DNA of 64,000 nt, from NCBI RefSeq assembly GCF_947179165.1, contig NC_077240.1, forward strand, positions 51,148,501 through 51,212,500. Direction: 5' to 3'. Position 1 is the first letter of the stretch. Every line of letters starts with the position of its first letter. A program made the position numbers and the translations under genes. The stretch is from Solanum dulcamara (lineage: Eukaryota; Streptophyta; Magnoliopsida; Solanales; Solanaceae). The notes under the pieces are model-generated. The model worked only from the letters and a program-made list of their open reading frames with translations. It was not told the DNA's origin and did not search any database. Of the stretch, positions 54,919 to 64,000 are shown in pieces.

Positions 54919-55849
54919 ACAAAGAGAACATGAGAACCACATGGAGAGATATTAGGTCTAACAAAAACCTTACTCAAATTGATCTTTAACTCCTTAAGTT
55001 CTATCGGAGCCATTGAATAAAGGGGAATTGAGATAGGATGGGTATATGGAAGAAGGTCAATTCTAATTTTTTATTTCCCTTTTTTGGAGGAACTCGATGA
55101 AGATCATCAAGAAACACTTTCAAAAACTCATTCACAATAGGAACTGACTCAATAGTTGGATGTTTAGAATTTGTATCCCTAACCCATACTAGATGGTAGA
55201 TATGACCTTTAAAACTAATCTTTCTAGATTTAAGGCTTGAGATAAATTGAACCTTAAACGTTAAATTTCTATCCTTCCACTCTATGACTGGTTCATTTGG
55301 AAACAGAAATTTAACCATTCAGTTTCGATAGTCAATAGAGATATGATAAGAATTAAGCCAATCTACAACAAGAATAACATCGAAGTCAGTCATATGTAAC
55401 TCTAATAGATCAACTGAGATGATTTTCTGAAAAATTGAGACCGAGCAATTTCTAAAATTTGTTTAGCTAAAACATAATCACCAATACGAGCATAGACAAA
55501 GAAATATTCCAATAGGATTTTGGAACTAACATAGCAACATAAGGAGTCACGAAAGAAAGATTCACTCCAAGATCTAACAAAGCTTAAACATCAAATTAAC
55601 AGACTCGTAACATGCTAGTGACCATATCAGGAGTATCCTCTTTATCATATCAAGTTTGAGGAGCATAAAACATGTTCTAGTGCTGACCACCACTAGAACT
55701 AGATAAAGTTATCCGCTGAACCAAGCGACATGAAAAAGTAGGCTGATTTTACTGACAACCATCTCTACCCTTTTTAGTAACTAAAGGGAATTTTTCAACC
55801 TATGTCAAACCGTACCACAACCATAGTATCCATCGATAACTGTTAAGTA
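54919..55849 (-). pseudogene. E9: protease and RT-start fragment (pol remnant)
   Basis: Minus-strand text from 55849 down: a decayed gag zinc-knuckle zone, protease remains, then the open frame 55001-55318 with [47 protein letters not shown] and finally LKELKINLSKVF, RPNISPCGSHVLFVS (54905-55010). This is the protease-to-RT junction of a Tekay-type pol (compare E10 62681-63016). It is cut by the E8 LTR end at 54918 and by an LTR fragment at 55850. Confidence 0.82.
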
Positions 55850-57536
55850 TATAACACCTCGAATGTTTGAAAATGTGATTGGAAGGAAAATATTGCAGAA
55901 AATTTCTAATGTCAAGCTACAGACCATACAAGGACCTATGATCCGTAGGAGGGAGTTGTCATTGAAGTACTAAAGTTTTAGAATTCTCCAAGTCTTAGAA
56001 ACTTTTGGTCGATCCCATATGATGGGTGGTAAAATGTGTAATGAGTCATAAGTGGTCTCGTAAGATGAGATTTAGAGGAGGGATCTTCATGGATCAACAG
56101 GATGAGTGGTGCCACCGAATTTAGAAAGAGCTATGCGTTATAGGGTGGTCTGTATATGGGGTTCAAAGACATTGGTAATTGAAGGTTGGCAGGATAAGTA
56201 GGGTCTATGATCTGTAGAGGAGTCGATAGACCATAGCAATGGTATCATGGGTATTGATTTAAATTAATATTTTTTAAAAGTGACCAATAGTTCACCAGGA
56301 TGGTGTTTAAGAGGACCTACGGTCCATATGTCAGCCCGTAGATCACATTCCGCAGATTATAAGTAAGGGTATCTTTGACTTTTCCTACACATTTAACCCT
56401 TAAGATATGTTGTTTTGGATTATTCCTCACAACCTACAACTGCCCAAACCCTTCAAATTTCAAACATTCCCTCTCATTCACCTAAAATTTTCTTAGGCTC
56501 TCAAGGATTTCTCTCCTGGTGTTTTCTTCTCCGTCAAGCTATGGTTTCAAGAACTCGTGTCTCCTTTTAAATTTAATAGATAAGGATTATCAAGGTATAT
56601 GGGAATCTCATTAGTTGATCATTTTTCATCTAGCTAGTTCCCAAGTGTTTTCGATTTCTCTTTATGATTTCTTTCTAAACCCTAGGTTTCTTTTGATGAT
56701 CTTGTATTGAATTCAATTAATTATGGTTTATTTCACTCCTATTGATCTTACAATGCATGATTTAATTTTAAATATATGTTTTTGAAGAATTTTTTATAAA
56801 CCCATGAAACATACCTATTTTATGATTATGACCTATATTTGAGGATTATGAATACATTATGATTTATTAACTATGATTTTAAGGATGCTTTTAGATAATG
56901 TATCAATGATGTTTTTATGAAAAAAAGGTTGCTTCAAAAGGTGAAGTATTCATATCATGAAAGATTTCAATAATTTTCTATGAAAAAGCCTATCATGATT
57001 AGATGCTTAAATAAGTATCTTCTATGATATGTTATGAAATCATGATCTGTTAAAGGAGTTATTCTTACGATGTTTAGGGTATGTTATGACAATTTTTGTA
57101 TTATTAGGCTCTTACAATTTATAAATCTTATGACATGTAATGTATGATAGTCCATTGTGATTTTACTTAGCACCGAGATGTCTTTGGGATGGAGGCTCTC
57201 CTGTATGTAGAGGTAGGGTCTCTAGTAGAAATCTCCTTGTCCCATAAATATTAGACCCTATAGAACTTAATTTTAATTGACTATGACACCAGACTACATA
57301 TTACAGCTCATATGGTTTATGTCAGTTAATGGTATCTCTCACTATTCTATGTTTTGATTATGATTTATATAATAATATTTCATTGACCATGTTTTATATT
57401 TCTAATGATGTTTTTATTGGATTTTATCATATTTGGTTTGGTCATTGCATTATCATATTTTATGTCATGCATCGCACATTCTCCATACTCTGTACATTCT
57501 ATAGTACTGAACACATTCTTCTTTTGCCTATATTGT
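55850..57536 (+). mobile_element. LTR fragment in sense orientation, interrupted by E10
   Basis: Begins TATAACACCTCGAATGTTTG (TG end changed to TA) inside E9. It has an array of CCTATGATCCGTAGG-type words (55910-56350) and follows the solo LTR 12074-14407 up to the 'CTTTTGCCTA-AT' point (compare 13996-14010), where E10 begins. The remaining part would lie beyond E10, outside the window. No gene is seen. Confidence 0.75.
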
Positions 57537-58968
57537 TGTCACGACCCAAGCCTAGGGCCTAGGCGTGACATGGCGAATGAAGCATCCGACGATACCTCAC
57601 CCAAGCCTCTTAGAATTTCATTAAGTTTTTCATTGGTAATGATAAATAAATCAAGCGGAAAAATAAAGGGATATCGAGACTAAGGAATTTCACATTTAGT
57701 AAGAGTCAAAGTCATTATAAACATCATAAATTTTTCCAACCATACCTTCTAAATTTAATACTTGGCGGGGGCTAAGACCTTTTCCTAGCTCACCCTCAAG
57801 ATATAAGTCAAAAGATACCAAAAGTAACTCTAGATTGTAAACACAACATAATATAGAAACGTTGGAATATTATTCCCGAATCATGGCAACTCACAAATAG
57901 TAGTAGCCATCACGATCAAACTTAGCCATGGGGAGGGGAGTACGGAGCAACGTCAATTCCTACATGGTGATATTATGTACACAAAAGTATGCATTAATAC
58001 TTTTAATATATTAAGTATATGAGCATGCATTATAAAGAGGAACATCAAGGACATTTATAAGCAAAATACATAAGTGAATGCATGCATGAGAAACATCATA
58101 TGAAACTTTAAGACATTCATTTTGTGGGAAGTTGACCGTAACCAACTTTTAAGATCATGAGATCTATTACATAGAATCCAACATAACCCCCTACATTGGC
58201 AAGGAGAGACTACTTTCCGGGTAGAACTCCGTCAACTTTAATTATTTCTTTAACTTTAGCTTTAATGGCTAATCATGGACCTACTAGCCTAAAAAATCCT
58301 ATAATGGCTCCTATGTTGGTGCATAGTTAATGCAACATGAGACTTTAGTTAAGAATCCCTTAGGTCGAGTCCCCTTCTACATGCTACATTCGGTGCTAGG
58401 TAAAACCAATGGAATAATATTTAAAACACAATAATACCAGAAGCATTTATATAACCTTAATATTAAATCATCATTTAGTGGAATAGCTCATTAAAATATT
58501 TTATTTGATTCAAATTTGAGAATTGTCCTTTCACATTGAAACCTTGCTTTGGCTAAAAAGCCCTTTCATCATTCAATCATTTCATAAGAATCCCTTATCA
58601 TAAATATTTACTTCATGACCTTTATTTAGAGTCAAAAGTTTTCATTTCAACTTTACTTTAACATAAGTAAAATAGGTGGGTTCATTTCATAAAACCTTGA
58701 AATGTATTTAAGGAATTCTTGTATGCATGAGAGTGATGGAAATGCATGAAAATACACATCTTAAAACATCCACTTAAAACCACCATTAAGCCTATATATA
58801 GGCACTTTAAAAAATTGTTCATTTCATGCAATTGAAAGTTAATATACATCAATATATGTTAATAAACATAAAATATACCATAATCTATGCATTTAGAGTA
58901 ATTAGAAAAAATCCCATGAGAATTCATCATTTAGAATTTGAACTATCAAGTGGGGAATCGTTTGGGCT

Positions 58969-58990
58969 CCATGGGTGGAAGAACCCATGG
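58969..58990 (-). other. Conserved LTR hairpin, copy 6 (perfect form)
   Basis: CCATGGGT, GGAAGA, ACCCATGG: eight perfect pairs. The complement of AAGGTATGTGGG is at 58998-59009. Confidence 0.75.
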
Positions 58991-59279
58991 TTAAAAACCC
59001 ACATACCTTGGGGGAACAAAATCCTTATGAAAGCTTTGAGGAGGAAAGGAGACTTGAAGATGTCTTGAGTATGAACCCTAACTTGCCTTGAAGTTCTTGG
59101 AAGAGTTTGAGAAGAGAGAATTTGAGAGCCTTAAGTCTATGTGTGAAGAGTGAGGGTTGTGAAGGGTTTAGGTCCTTTAGATGGGAGAATTCAACCTTCA
59201 AAATGACCTAATTTTGATTTAAAACACAGGAAAAGACCAAAATATCCCTTGTAAATCCTTGCCAAAACACGCTTCATGG

Positions 59280-59690
59280 AGATCCTTCGCAATCAGTGGT
59301 GGGATCCCGTGGTAAGGGAATTGGAAAAATATTTTGGAAAAGCCTATAGGGTAGTCCCTAAAGTTTCACGACGGAACCTTTCATAGTCCGTGAAGGACAT
59401 GATAGGCCATAATAGGTGGTCGTGGTGCAGGTCCTATAGGTGGACTTGTAGAATGTCAACCACGATGACACATCATAGTTCTAGGAGGGTTCTACAATCC
59501 ATGGTAGTTCTCCGTGGACCTCTCCTTAGGGAAATTCGTAAGTTTCTTGGGGAGGGGTCACCATGAAGGGATTCACAGCCTGTGGTGCTTACCATGGTCC
59601 ATGGTTCGTCCCCTGTAAGTCTAAGCCTCTGATTCTCTACCACGGTTGCTCACCATGGTCTGTGATGCTTACCATGGCCCGTGATGGCTT
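59280..59690. repeat. Array of short palindromes (CCATGG / CCGTGG type) in the E10 LTR
   Basis: Words such as CACCATGGTCTGTGATG, TACCATGGTCCATGG and TACCATGGCCCGTGATG recur about every 20-60 bases. They occupy the same LTR zone as the GACTCAT array of E1 and E3 but use a different core. Confidence 0.7.
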
Positions 59691-60009
59691 CTGTGGTCAT
59701 CTCTCTGTGCCAGTTTTCTGCACTTTCTGATTATTCATCCTTTGTTCCTTCGTTTGGGACTTTCCGAACTTTGGAGGTCTTACAATATCTCCCCCTTGGT
59801 AATATTCATTTTCAAATGAGAATCATTAACATAGAAGAGGGCATGACACGAGGACTAGCAACCCAACATGTATACAATGATAGTTGAAATGCATCAATCA
59901 TGAGATCTTTAAACTTTAACCGAAAACATAACTTTAAAACTCAACTTCATAAATATTCTTGTATATGAAGACTTCAGAAAACGGAAACATAATAGTCTTA
60001 AACACTTGA

Positions 60010-61310
60010 GCATGAATGAATTATTACATTAGGCTTCAATAGAATGAAAGAGATTAGGGTAACATTTCATCATATCCGCTTTCGCTTTCCATGTAGCACT
60101 TCCAACTTGTTGATTCCTCCAAAGGAATTTAATAAATACAAATTCTTTGTTCCTCAATATTTTTACTTGCTGGTCCAAGAGTTCGACTGGAACCTCTTCA
60201 TATATCAAAATTCTCTTCAACATTCACTATTTCCAAAGGAATAGTGGAAGTAGGATCTCCCACACATTTCCTCAACATAGGCACATGGGACACCATGAAC
60301 CATGGCCATTTCCGAAGGTTATTCCCACTTATAAGCAATTTTTCCAACCTGCTTTAAGATTCTGTAAGGACCTATATACCTAGGGCTGAATTTTCCTTTC
60401 TTACAAAAAATAAACCACACTCTTCATGGGTGAAACCTTCAAATAAACCCAATCGTCGATATTAAACTCAAGATCCCTTCTTGTAGTATCAGAATAAGAC
60501 TTTTGATGACTTTGAGCCGTATTCAACCTCTCTTTAATGACCCTCACTTTATCTAAAGAATTAAGCACAAAATTGGGGCCTAACAAGGTTATCTCACCTA
60601 CTTTGAACAACCCAACCAGAGATCAAGACAGTCTCCCCTACGAAGCCTCAAACGACGACATCCCAATACTTGAGCGATAAATATTATTATAGGAAAACTC
60701 AATGAGCGGTAGATGCTCATTCCAACACCTTTTGAACTCCAAAACACAAGCCCTTAACATATCCTCTAGTGTTTGAATTTTTCTTTCATCTTGCCCATCG
60801 ATTTAAGGATAGAATGCGGTGCTTAACTTTAGCTTAGTACCGAGGCTCCTTTGAAATGACCTCTAAAATTGATAAGTGCATTGGGTACCATGATCTGAAA
60901 TGATTGACGATGGCACACCATACAACCTCATAAACTCCCGAATATACATCTTGTCATAATCTTCGGCACTATAGGAAATATTAATCGGTAGGAAGTGAGC
61001 CGACTAAGTCATTGTATCAACCATTACCAAATTCAAATCGTGACACTTCCGGGTATGAGGAAAACCCACTACAAAATTCATAGTCACATATTTCCACATC
61101 CAAGTGAATATTTCAATGTCTTGGGCTAGGCCACCCGACCTTTGGTATTCGACCTTCATTTGTTGGCAATTCGAGCATTCGAAAACGAACCTTGCTATGT
61201 TCTTTTTCAGGGCGGACCAATAGAACTCTTTTATGTCTCGATATATTTTTGTCAAACCAGGATGAATCTAGTATAAAGAATTATAAGCCTCCTTCAAAAT
61301 CAAACTCCCT
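60010..61310 (-). pseudogene. E10: integrase and chromodomain-like tail (pol remnant)
   Basis: 61004-61255 has the zinc-domain end and core start (FYWSALKKNIARFVFECSNC, QQMKVEYQRSGGLAQDIEIF, MNFVVGFPHT). The second catalytic region is near 60905, and the third, with the Glu kept in a DERKIQ block, near 60785, but a stop precedes it. 60401-60610 carries the barrel (VGEITLLGPNFVLNSL, DLEFNIDDWVYLKVSPMKSV). 60029-60223 carries the chromodomain-like tail (YEEVPVELLDQQVKILRNKE, FIKFLWRNQQVGSATWKAKA). Domain order is complete, but stops and frame changes occur between blocks. Confidence 0.88.
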
Positions 61311-61553
61311 AGGCTATCCATATTAGGAACATATAACTGACCTTGGTAATATAGCACCCCATCTCTTCTATAGAAAAAGACCTCTACTTTCTTTTCCTTC
61401 ACCAACCTCTTTACTCAACAAATGTCGGGTCAAGGTCTTTTTTTCACTTGACATCCACAACCAAGGAGGATTCGGACCTATTTTGATCAACCATACTACC
61501 ATCATCGGTACCACACAACTTCACCTCTAATCTATCTAATTAGTGAACATCTT

Positions 61554-62162
61554 TCACCAACTCCCTCTTCCCTTCATGAACATGACCAAACTCCTCATAA
61601 ACACTCTATTAAGTGCATCGGCAACCATATTTTCTTTACCTGGATGATAATGCATACTCATGTCATAGTCCTTGAGGAGTTCTAGCCACCTCATTTTCCT
61701 TAGACTGATGTCCTTTAGGGGGAACACATATTGAAGATTTTTATGATTGATATACATATCCACATACACCCCATAAAGGTAGTACCACCAAATCATTAAA
61801 GCAAAAACAACGGATACAAACTCAAGATCATGGGTAGGGTAGTTATGTTTATGCACCTTCAATTGCCTAGAAGCATAGCCTATAACCTTACCGTTTTGGT
61901 GTAAGACACAACCCAAACCAATCTTTGAAATATCACAATAAACCACAAACCCTTCTAATCTTTCTAGTAGAGTCAAAATAAGAGAGGAGGTAAGTTGATT
62001 CTTAAAAGTTTGGAAACTCTTTTTGTACTCATCTGTGCATATGAATTTCACCTTCTTTTGTGTCAATTTTGTCAGCAGAGATGAGATGGAAGAAAACCCC
62101 TCAATGAACCATATATAGGGCCCATCTAGACCTAAGAAGCTCCTAATGTCCAAGGGAGACAA
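61554..62162 (-). pseudogene. E10: RT end and RNase H (202-codon open frame, pol remnant)
   Basis: The frame opens with SPLDIRSFLGLDGPYIWFIE, the connection end of RT, then TKLTQKKVKF. RNase H follows with Asp77 in YCDIS and Glu114 in HDLEF. The third catalytic site is INHKNL with Asn139 instead of Asp, so catalysis would be lost. DALNR near the end holds the last site. This is the longest open frame in the window, but it is clearly a pol piece and not a separate gene. Confidence 0.9.
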
Positions 62163-62680
62163 TGGTGTAGGCTAATTCTTGATCGCCTTCATTTCTTAGG
62201 ATCAACCTTGATTCCAATACCGAACATTATGTGACCAAGAAATGCCACCTCTTTCAACCAAAATTCATACTTACTAAATATTGAAAACAATTGTCTATCG
62301 CTCAACCATTTGAAGCACAACCCTCAAGTGATTCTTATGTTCTTTCTCACAAGATAATAAATTAGATTGTCATCAATAGAGACCACAACAAAAGTATCAA
62401 TGTATGGTTTGAACACCCTATTCATTAGGTTCATGGACACCGCCAACATATTCGTCAACCTAGAACTCATCATTACAAACTCGAAGTGAATATACCTTAA
62501 TCGAAAAGCCTTCTTGGGAATGTCACACTCTCTCACCCTTAGGTAATGATAGTAGGAATGAAGGTCAATCTTAGAGAAGTGGTTTTCCCCTTGTAATTGA
62601 TCAAACAAGTCATCTATTCTAGGGATTGAGTATTTGTTCTTAATGGTCACATTATTTAATTGACGGTAGTCTATGAACTT
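62163..62680 (-). pseudogene. E10: reverse transcriptase core (pol remnant)
   Basis: 62324-62650 reads [53 protein letters not shown], then the polymerase box as SIDD ([13 protein letters not shown], 62360-62400) in place of YVDD. The catalytic aspartates are kept, but Tyr and Val have changed. The frame is lost between here and the connection block at 62162. Confidence 0.9.
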
Positions 62681-63432
62681 TCAAAGCGACCTGTTATTAT
62701 TCCTTACAAACAACACGGGAACACCCCATGGTGAAATGCTTGGCTTTATGAACCCCTTTTCTAACAAGTCCCTTAATTGTTCCTTCAACACTTTTAATTT
62801 CACCAGGGCCATTTGGTAAGGAAGAATAGAGATAGGTTGGGTATTAGGGAAGAGATCAATACCAAAATCAACTTTCGTTTTAGGAGTGATACCGGGAAAG
62901 TAATCGACAAAGATATCGGAAAACTCATTGACAACGGGAATTGACTCAAGAGGATAACTTTTGGAGTTGGCATCCCTAACCCTCACAATGTGATCGATGC
63001 AACCCTTAGCAATCAACTTTTTGGCCTTTAGAAAAAAATAAACTGACCCTTTACTACCGAATCACCACCATCTCATCTAAGAATAGACTTATTTGGGAAT
63101 TGGACCTTCACTCAATGAGTCCTATAATCTATGGAAGTATAAGATATATGTAACTTATCCATCCTAAGTATAACATTGAAATATACCATGTCACGCTATA
63201 TGAGATCAAAAGGGATAACTTTATGCAAAATGAACATGGGACAACCCTTATAATCTTTGTTGGCCACAACTAACTCACCCATGGGGGTAGATACCAAATA
63301 GGGCTCTACTAATATTTCAGTCAATATATCAAACCTATTATCTAAGAATGTAGTAACAAATGACAAGTTTGACCCTATATCCAATAATGAATAAATCAAA
63401 AGTAAAGACTTTTCACATACTGATAAGAACAC
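62681..63432 (-). pseudogene. E10: aspartic protease and linker (pol remnant)
   Basis: 63196-63432 is a clear protease: SLLDIGSNLSFVTTFLDNRF with the catalytic Asp in DIGS, VEPYLVSTPMGELVVANKDY and KGCPMFILHKVIPFDLI, the normal Tekay order. 62681-63016 is the linker into RT ([65 protein letters not shown]). A frame break separates the two between 63016 and 63196. Confidence 0.9.
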
Positions 63433-63757
63433 TTAGTGGTTCCTCAACTTCTTGCCTCACATATAAGGCATAGAAGTGGTTGGTTAATTCACCACCTCCT
63501 TGAGCTTGGTTTCCCTAAGCAACGTCGCCTTAGGGCGGCCTACCACCACCACCACCTATACAATATCGAGCATGATTACCCAGTTTTCCATATTTAAAGC
63601 ATGCATCAAAGATAACTAAGCACTCCTTCTTGTAGGTCCTCCCACAGTTATTACATACAGGGAAAGCTTAAGTACCAACATTATCTATTGGGGACACTTG
63701 ATTAGTACCCTTTTCCGTGTTGAAATTGGGAGGAGAAGGATTATTAGTGGAGCCTTG
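63433..63757 (-). pseudogene. E10: gag C-terminus with zinc knuckles (truncated)
   Basis: The minus strand encodes CNNCGRTYKKEC and CFKYGKLGNHARYC (63560-63655), a double-knuckle arrangement like that in E5, with the second knuckle reading C-X2-Y instead of C-X2-C. A glycine-rich tail follows. Upstream gag is cut at 63757 by the LTR of E11. Confidence 0.8.
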
Positions 63758-64000
63758 TGTAACGACCTAAAACTCATAGGCCGCGATTGGGGTCTGACCT
63801 GGACCCCTATATACATACCTATTAGCTGTTGTCAAATTGAACTATAAACAAAGTGATACTACTCACAAAAATCCCAGTGAATTAAAACTTTTCTGTGTAC
63901 GTATGGCCTCTTTCATTCATACCATATCATGAAAGGGAACGCAAGACAATAAGGCTGGTATAACATAAAAACATTTACAACATGCCGTATAGGCACCACC
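63758..64000 (-). mobile_element. E11: start of an E6-family LTR (runs off the window)
   Basis: TGTAACGACCTAAAACTCAT, then GATTGGGGTCTGACCTGGAC, aligns base by base with the E6 LTR start (29502 and 34466) to the last base of the window (TGCCGTATAGGCAC). It is inserted in E10 gag. A third copy of the family, more diverged than the two E6 LTRs are from each other. Confidence 0.85.

Larger units (their letters stand above)
57537..59784 (-). mobile_element. E10: 3' LTR (2248 bp)
   Basis: Begins TGTCACGACCCAAGCCTAGG and ends TTTGGAGGTCTTACA, followed by ATATCTCCCCCTTGG (polypurine-tract complement). It is one of the best-preserved copies of this LTR family here. It contains the perfect hairpin at 58969-58990 and an array of CCATGGTCCGTGG-type words at 59280-59690. 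The five bases to its left are ATTGT; the right copy is beyond the window. Confidence 0.9.

Noticed and set aside
1..64000. CRISPR arrays, bacterial operons, prophage
   Set aside because: The sequence is plant-type throughout. Repeats are degenerate LTR motifs with no regular spacers.
1..64000. Centromeric or telomeric satellite arrays and a host protein-coding gene with introns
   Set aside because: No long uniform tandem array or telomere motif was seen, and every recognisable peptide belongs to retroelement gag or pol. A short exon of a host gene could still be missed by eye.

Overview
The window looks like gene-poor, probably pericentromeric heterochromatin of a flowering plant. The overall look of the repeats suggests Solanaceae, but that is an inference from familiarity, not a search. 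I found no credible single-copy host gene. Almost every base can be assigned to LTR retrotransposons of the Ty3/gypsy superfamily. Most are Tekay/Del-type chromoviruses (gag, protease, reverse transcriptase, RNase H, integrase, chromodomain-like tail), and one is an Athila-type fragment. All coding regions carry stops, frameshifts or deletions. I number the elements E1 to E11 from left to right. Most lie on the minus strand, so the plus strand shows 3' LTR, integrase, RNase H/RT, protease, gag, primer-binding site (PBS), 5' LTR.

Layout. 1-1127: end of E1 (LTR tail and chromodomain). 1129-1982: LTR fragment. 1983-9724: E2, with a 2.8 kb 3' LTR, the most complete pol and a gag cut near its N-terminus. 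9725-10939: LTR fragment. 10940-18062: E3, whose LTR is split by a clean solo LTR (12074-14407, target duplication CATAC) and whose pol is split by another LTR fragment. 18063-23217: E4, with internal pol deletions. 23218-40694: E5, whose 3' LTR begins with an inverted LTR piece, whose body has a 5S rRNA-like sequence and a non-coding block where RT should be, and whose 5' LTR contains E6. E6 (29502-37817) is an intact non-autonomous element with two 3.3 kb LTRs, a PBS, a polypurine tract, a 1.7 kb non-coding body and an ATCGT target duplication. 40695-47220: E7, the Athila-type gag/protease fragment with a solo LTR (43096-45192) inside gag, a tRNA-Asp-type PBS and probable LTR remains. 47221-54918: E8, the only long plus-strand element. 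54919-55849: E9, a protease/RT scrap. 55850-57536: sense LTR fragment. 57537-63757: E10, 3' LTR plus pol. 63758-64000: start of another E6-family LTR (E11), running off the window.

Most interesting points. (1) E5 and E6 share the RNA leader between PBS and body. It contains a 9-22-9 stem-loop whose arms differ between the copies only by pairing-preserving changes and whose loop is a 14-base palindrome in E5, a candidate dimerisation or packaging signal. (2) E5 and E6 share a non-coding module in place of RT/RNase H, so E6 looks like a reduced descendant of an E5-like element, presumably mobilised in trans. (3) A hairpin in six chromovirus LTR copies shows compensatory changes and lies in the probably transcribed part of the LTR. 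(4) A 120-base 5S rRNA-like sequence sits inside E5. All identities and boundaries were judged by eye and need alignment.
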